Assembly (NCBI GenBank): GCA_029224185.1
Contig: CM055200.1
Span: forward strand, 10,246,670-10,310,669
DNA: 64,000 bases
Reading direction: 5' to 3'
From: Karalla daura
Lineage: Eukaryota; Chordata; Actinopteri; Chaetodontiformes; Leiognathidae
Position 1 is the stretch's first letter, and each line of letters begins with the position of its first letter. The notes under the pieces are model-generated. The model was given only the letters and a program-made list of their open reading frames with translations. It ran no database searches and was not told where the DNA came from. A program made the position numbers and the translations under genes. Shown here one piece after another: positions 63,101 to 64,000 of the stretch.

Positions 63101-64000
63101 TGGCACAAGTTAATGGTTTTCCCACTATTATTTGAGTATTACTTAATTGTTTAATAACTACATGTTGCTATTAAAACAAATGGCAAAGAGTCTATTATCT
63201 GATGTAATTTGGATGTTTGGTTGAGCATAACTAAATCGTTAAGAAATGCAAAACTATTAGTGTTCGGGACCCTTATAATAGAGTTGGTTGAGCATAACTA
63301 ATAGTTAAGTAATGCCAATGAAACATACAGCGAGAGGGTCCATGCATCGTGTGCTCTCTCAGTGGTAGAAAGCAGTGTTGTGTTGTGTTTCATTTTACCC
63401 AGAAGGAGAAAATAAATAGAGTCTGGTGGGACCTGTGGAGAACCTGCACCTCAGCTGCTTCAGCCACCAGCTGCCACGTCATTTTGATCTATACCTGGCA
63501 ATACAGGTTTAATATTCACCCCAGCATAGTGATATTATATGATTTATTATAGCTGAAAGGGGACCTGCTATAATTTGAAACTGCTCAGCATAGATGACAA
63601 AGTGACAGGGACAGCCTGTCCAGAGGCGAGTTAGCCCATTGCTCAGTAAAACAGATCCATCGCTTTGCCTTTCAGTTTGCTTTCATCACCCTCTAAACTA
63701 GTCGAGCGTGATGAATGCTCGCTGGGACGCTGGCGCACGGAAAGCAATGCCTAATTGATTGTGCTCATTCTTCGAGCGCGTGTTATTTTTCTTCCTCCGC
63801 GCAGGGGCTAAAATTAACCGAGATGCACACCTTAGAAATATACATGTTTCTGTGACTTTGCAGACGCCTTCGTCGGGGGAGTGATCGGGTTGCTGTTTGC
63901 GTACATCTGCTACCGCCAGCACTACCCGCCCTTCCTGCACGTGGACTGTCACCTGCCTTATGCCAGCCTGGCTGCTGCCGCACACGCGCCCCCGCTCCCC
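24472..64000 (+). CDS. plpp4: Phospholipid phosphatase 4-like gene, seven coding exons, 3' end beyond window
   Basis: Spliced coding region: join(24472-24560, 45260-45368, 49447-49537, 53421-53484, 53611-53735, 61002-61172, 63864-64000), 262 codons without a stop. Every intron begins GT and ends AG, and the frame is kept across every junction (intron phases 2,0,1,2,1,1). The product is a PAP2-superfamily integral membrane phosphatase. About six hydrophobic segments lie near residues 14-34, 65-83, 94-112, 160-176, 190-206 and 218-233. Motif C1 (K-x6-RP) is K113 to R120-P121; C2 is P154-S-S-H157; C3 (SR-x5-H-x3-D) is S206-R207, H213 and D217. In this family H157 and H213 are the catalytic pair. 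The family removes phosphate from phosphatidate, lysophosphatidate and diacylglycerol pyrophosphate without Mg2+. Conserved stretches such as TEFLEPF, NTIKLIVGRPRPD, EGRKSFPS and FAYICYRQHYPP fit PLPP4 better than PLPP5. Human PLPP4 is about 271 residues, so only the extreme C-terminus is missing. The symbol is by recognition; a teleost paralogue is possible. Confidence 0.93.
25520..25570 (+). repeat. Interrupted (TG)n microsatellite
   Basis: TG repeat with CG and CACG interruptions. Confidence 0.9.
25636..26062 (+). repeat. Degenerate (ATC)n tract, about 0.43 kb
   Basis: A long run of ATC/TCA/CATT trinucleotides with frequent point changes. Frames on both strands stay open because the unit encodes Ile, Ser/His or Met/Asp-type codons; these are not genes. 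It lies 1.1 kb into intron 1. Confidence 0.93.
26308..26333 (+). repeat. (TG)n microsatellite
   Basis: Short TG array with one GC interruption near its start. Confidence 0.93.
32677..32708 (+). repeat. (CA)n microsatellite
   Basis: CA array; with the TG array at 32818 and the CA array at 32968 it forms a cluster of three within 320 bp. Confidence 0.95.
32818..32846 (+). repeat. (TG)n microsatellite
   Basis: Uninterrupted TG array, opposite in strand sense to its CA neighbours and so able to pair with them. Confidence 0.95.
32968..32992 (+). repeat. (CA)n microsatellite
   Basis: Uninterrupted CA array. Confidence 0.95.
33435..33481 (+). repeat. (CA)23 microsatellite
   Basis: The longest pure CA array in the window, about 23 units. 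Confidence 0.97.
34755..34773 (+). repeat. (TG)n microsatellite
   Basis: Short TG array of about nine units. Confidence 0.9.
36470..37010 (+). repeat. Nested pair of dispersed teleost-type repeats
   Basis: The outer repeat is visible as 36470-36516 (ACTAATAAAACAATCG) and again at about 36790-37010 (AAAATTCTCTGATCTCAG, TGTGAATATTTTCTGG, CCAAACAACTGATTGATCAG), in the order of a very common fish repeat with AATCGATTAATCG-type ends. The inner repeat, about 36520-36790, carries ACACTCAAGGACACCT and GGTAGGGAGTTCCAGAGCTC, typical of another dispersed fish repeat. The layout suggests the inner copy inserted into the outer one. Identification is from memory. Confidence 0.6.
38303..38455 (+). repeat. 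L2-type LINE 3'-tail fragment with internal TG expansion
   Basis: GGTTGACTGGAGACTCTA, a CCCCGTAAGTGTG-like segment, a (TG)14 array, GATGGACTGGAGACCTGTCC, then AAAATGGATGGATAGATG. This is the usual order and end of the L2-type tail; the TG array is an expansion inside it. Confidence 0.7.
38573..38656 (+). repeat. Tetranucleotide-rich tract (TTAC / TATC / TTTA)
   Basis: Successive imperfect arrays of TTAC, GTAT, CTAT/TCTG and TTTA units. Confidence 0.88.
41288..41310. other. Perfect 10-bp hairpin
   Basis: TTCACACTTT, loop GGG, AAAGTGTGAA: an exact inverted repeat in intron 1. The half-site contains CACACTT/AAGTGTG, close to a T-box or NKX-type core. Confidence 0.9.
43315..43330 (+). repeat. 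G7-T-G7 tract
   Basis: Two G runs separated by one T, a quadruplex candidate in intron 1. Confidence 0.8.
43460..43482 (+). repeat. Interrupted (TG)n with CG steps
   Basis: GTGCGTGTGTG-type array of about 23 bases in intron 1. Confidence 0.8.
45260..45368 (+). CDS. plpp4: plpp4 coding exon 2 (end of helix 1 and first extramembrane loop)
   Basis: 109 bases: one base completes V30, then residues 31-66. The acceptor is a long T-tract ending GCTGCAG (AG at 45258-45259); the donor is consensus GTAAGT at 45369, leaving phase 0. It encodes the family-typical loop with TEFLEPF, VIQPEELWLYKNPLV and HIPKRVMF, which matches human PLPP4 at most positions I can recall. The QPEE-WLYKNP block is shared by PLPP4 and PLPP5 but not by the LPP1-3 branch, which places the gene in the PLPP4/5 group. 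Confidence 0.93.
45369..49446 (+). other. plpp4: plpp4 intron 2 (4,078 bp, phase 0)
   Basis: GTAAGT donor and CTCACAG acceptor. Mostly unique sequence. It contains a perfect 22-bp palindrome at 48900-48921 and a short tandem duplication of a 15-bp unit (TTATTCTAATGGGGA) at 49050-49084. Open frames between 45.4 and 46.2 kb have no recognisable family and are treated as chance. Confidence 0.88.
48900..48921. other. Perfect 22-bp palindrome
   Basis: The 11-base half AAGTCACTTAT is followed directly by its exact reverse complement, with no spacer, in intron 2. AAGTCACTTA resembles NKX2-family and bZIP-like cores, but no function can be assigned. Confidence 0.92.
49447..49537 (+). CDS. plpp4: plpp4 coding exon 3 (second membrane helix)
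   Basis: 91 bases, residues 67-96 plus the first base of A97. The acceptor is a pyrimidine-rich tract ending CTCACAG at 49446. The donor is GTACAC at 49538, weaker than the GTAAGT of exons 1 and 2, but it is the site that joins in frame to exon 4. It encodes AISFLTPLAVIFVVKII followed by a charged loop RTDKTEIKEA. The TDKTEIKEA block is diagnostic for PLPP4; PLPP5 has a different loop here. Confidence 0.93.
49675..49865 (+). repeat. Fragment of AATCGATTAATCG-type dispersed repeat
   Basis: Contains AATCAACAATTTTGATAATC and TGTAAATATTTTCGTTT and ends near CAGCCCTA, in the order of the outer repeat at 36470-37010, with the middle deleted. Old and degenerate. Confidence 0.5.
52590..52830 (+). 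repeat. Dispersed teleost-type repeat
   Basis: Contains two partly repeated phrases (GTGATACCCTGACTTTTCC and TTTGATCCCCTGACTTTCCC), with GGATTGATTGCCATTAAATT and GATGAATTGTAATAACTTTG between them. I recognise these as parts of a very common fish interspersed repeat whose class I cannot name. Non-coding. Confidence 0.7.
53063..53123 (+). repeat. (TG)n microsatellite, 61 bp
   Basis: TG array with one TC interruption, 0.3 kb before exon 4. Confidence 0.96.
53421..53484 (+). CDS. plpp4: plpp4 coding exon 4 (third helix and start of catalytic motif C1)
   Basis: 64 bases: two bases complete A97, then residues 98-117, then two bases of R118. The acceptor follows a C-rich pyrimidine tract ending CTCCAG at 53420; the donor is GTAACG at 53485. 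It encodes VSLALALNGVFTNTIKLIVG, nearly invariant in PLPP4 and PLPP5. K113 is the lysine of motif C1. Because the exon ends inside the codon of R118, motif C1 is assembled only after splicing to exon 5. Confidence 0.93.
53485..53610 (+). other. plpp4: plpp4 intron 4 (126 bp, phase 2)
   Basis: A short intron with donor GTAACG and acceptor TTTGCAG. It splits codon R118 within catalytic motif C1. Its size contrasts with the multi-kilobase introns on either side and is close to the common short-intron class of compact fish genomes. Confidence 0.92.
53611..53735 (+). CDS. plpp4: plpp4 coding exon 5 (C1 arginine, luminal loop, motif C2)
   Basis: 125 bases: one base completes R118, residues 119-159, then one base of F160. 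The acceptor is TTTGCAG at 53610; the donor is GTGAGT at 53736. It carries R120-P121 of C1 and, at its 3' end, C2 as P154-S155-S156-H157, where H157 is the family's proton-donating histidine. The loop has cysteines C127 and C139, both also present in human PLPP4 as I recall it. After RPD the sequence is YVQRCF where human PLPP4 has FFYRCF, so this loop is less conserved than the motifs around it. Confidence 0.93.
54659..54865 (-). mobile_element. LINE reverse-transcriptase C-terminal relic
   Basis: The minus-strand translation contains EERLQWFRQVALSRDQS and, 30 residues on, RKRARLKKSWDDHI. These match the order of the usual LINE ORF2-type C-terminus (RRLRWFGHV ... RGRPKKTWxDDI). About 70 residues survive, with a stop soon after and no upstream RT domain in the same frame, so it is a truncated dead copy in antisense orientation to plpp4. 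Confidence 0.6.
57426..57480 (+). repeat. (ACT)n / (AAT)n trinucleotide tract
   Basis: ACT/CTA units to about 57461, then ATA/TAA units. Confidence 0.88.
58650..58705 (+). repeat. Possible L2-type tail scrap
   Basis: GGATAAGCTCCAGCCCTGAT followed by GAATGAATAATGATAAC resembles the GATAGGCTCCAGCCCC ... AATGAGGATAAG end of the L2-type tail. Too short to be certain. Confidence 0.4.
60113..60157 (+). repeat. (CT)n microsatellite
   Basis: CT array grading into CCCTCCCTCTCTCC. Confidence 0.95.
61002..61172 (+). CDS. plpp4: plpp4 coding exon 6 (helices 4-5 and most of motif C3)
   Basis: 171 bases: two bases complete F160, residues 161-216, then one base of D217. The acceptor is a strong T/C tract ending CTCTAG at 61001; the donor is GTGCGG at 61173. 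It encodes AFSGLGFTSFYLAGKL (helix 4), a hydrophilic loop with DQGRGLSWR, helix 5 around residues 190-205, and SRTCDYKHHWE of motif C3, where H213 is the nucleophilic histidine of the family. The exon is symmetric (phase 1 at both ends), so skipping it would keep frame but delete the active site. Confidence 0.94.
62125..62260. mobile_element. Possible short non-autonomous DNA transposon fragment
   Basis: CTGTTTCCACTACCAAAGAA, CTGGCTCTGGCCCC and CACCAGTTCTCTGTTGGGCC resemble the ends of a short fish DNA element often linked to PIF/Harbinger. CTGGCTCTGGCCCC and GGGCCAGGAG form a weak inverted pair. Family uncertain. Confidence 0.4.
62268..62540 (+). repeat. Two adjacent dispersed teleost-type repeats
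   Basis: The first part (62253-62400) reads AAGGCAGTTTTATTTATATA ... TCTTTACATG ... AACATTAAAG, like a frequent fish repeat related to CAAGGCAAGTTTATTTGTATAGC. The second (62447-62530) reads TTAAAGCTGCAAGCAGCTGT ... GTCGGGTTATTGGCAACCGC, a second very common teleost repeat. Both are non-coding. Confidence 0.6.
63000..63330. repeat. AT-rich dispersed repeat with internal tandem duplication
   Basis: Opens with TTTTGGTAACACTTCCAAAT, like the end of fish elements that begin GGTAACACTTTA. Inside, GGTTGAGCATAACTAA occurs at 63219 and again at 63285, each followed by a GTTAAG-AATGC variant, giving a 66-bp period. Class not assigned. Confidence 0.5.
63864..64000 (+). CDS. plpp4: plpp4 coding exon 7, truncated by window edge (helix 6 and C-terminal tail)
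   Basis: 137 bases visible: two bases complete D217 (last residue of motif C3), then residues 218-262. The acceptor is TTTGCAG at 63863. It encodes FVGGVIGLLFAYICY (helix 6) and the conserved RQHYPP, then a divergent tail FLHVDCHLPYASL followed by an alanine-rich run. No stop codon appears before 64,000. Human PLPP4 ends about nine residues later in comparable numbering, so the stop is expected just beyond the window, although tail length varies in this family. Confidence 0.92.

Larger units (their letters stand above)
61173..63863 (+). other. plpp4: plpp4 intron 6 (2,691 bp, phase 1)
   Basis: GTGCGG donor and TTTGCAG acceptor. The second half is dense in repeats: a DNA-transposon-like end at 62125-62260, two dispersed teleost-type repeats at 62268-62540 and a further AT-rich repeat at 63000-63330 with an internal 66-bp-period duplication. 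Confidence 0.9.

Noticed and set aside
1..64000. CRISPR arrays, operons, phage or plasmid genes, tRNA and rRNA genes
   Set aside because: No spaced direct repeats of CRISPR type, no dense prokaryotic-style ORFs, and no cloverleaf-like or rRNA-like segments noticed; the sequence is vertebrate.

Overview
The window is vertebrate nuclear DNA. It is most likely from a teleost fish, perhaps a percomorph; that is an inference from the class of dispersed repeats, the abundance of CA/GA/CT microsatellites and the moderate intron sizes. One protein-coding gene can be supported. It runs left to right from 24,472 to the right edge and encodes a phospholipid phosphatase of the PAP2 superfamily, best matched to PLPP4 (older names PPAPDC1A, DPPL2). 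I assembled seven coding exons by joining reading frames across GT-AG introns: 24472-24560, 45260-45368, 49447-49537, 53421-53484, 53611-53735, 61002-61172 and 63864-64000. They give 262 continuous codons with no stop before the window ends, so only the last few residues and the 3' UTR are missing.

Positions 1-24,337 are intergenic or 5' flank. I find no conserved coding exon there. The stretch holds long unique sequence (possible regulatory conserved elements, not testable here), microsatellites, G-rich tracts and relics of transposable elements: a Tc1/mariner end near 18.2 kb, L2-tail-like fragments at 12.3 and 19.8 kb, and a CpG-rich DNA-transposon-like block at 9 kb. Just upstream of exon 1 (21.4-24.1 kb) are duplicated short blocks, including a ~90-bp element repeated at 23,096 and 23,818. 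The second copy has expanded into a GA-then-CT tract about 0.45 kb before the start codon.

Intron 1 is about 20.7 kb and contains a 0.4-kb degenerate ATC repeat, many CA/TG arrays, a nested pair of dispersed repeats at 36.5-37.0 kb and an L2-tail fragment at 38.3 kb. Introns 2 (4.1 kb), 3 (3.9 kb), 4 (126 bp), 5 (7.3 kb) and 6 (2.7 kb) hold further repeat fragments, including a LINE C-terminal coding relic at 54.7 kb and a cluster of repeats at 62.1-63.3 kb.

The encoded enzyme has about six predicted membrane helices and all three PAP2 catalytic motifs. I see no operon-like cluster, CRISPR array, recognisable tRNA or rRNA gene, or clearly new biological system. The most notable observations are the upstream-shifted start codon, the duplicated and expanded block near the promoter, exon junctions that cut through catalytic motifs, and several perfect palindromes. 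Repeat family names are from memory of teleost repeats and are tentative.
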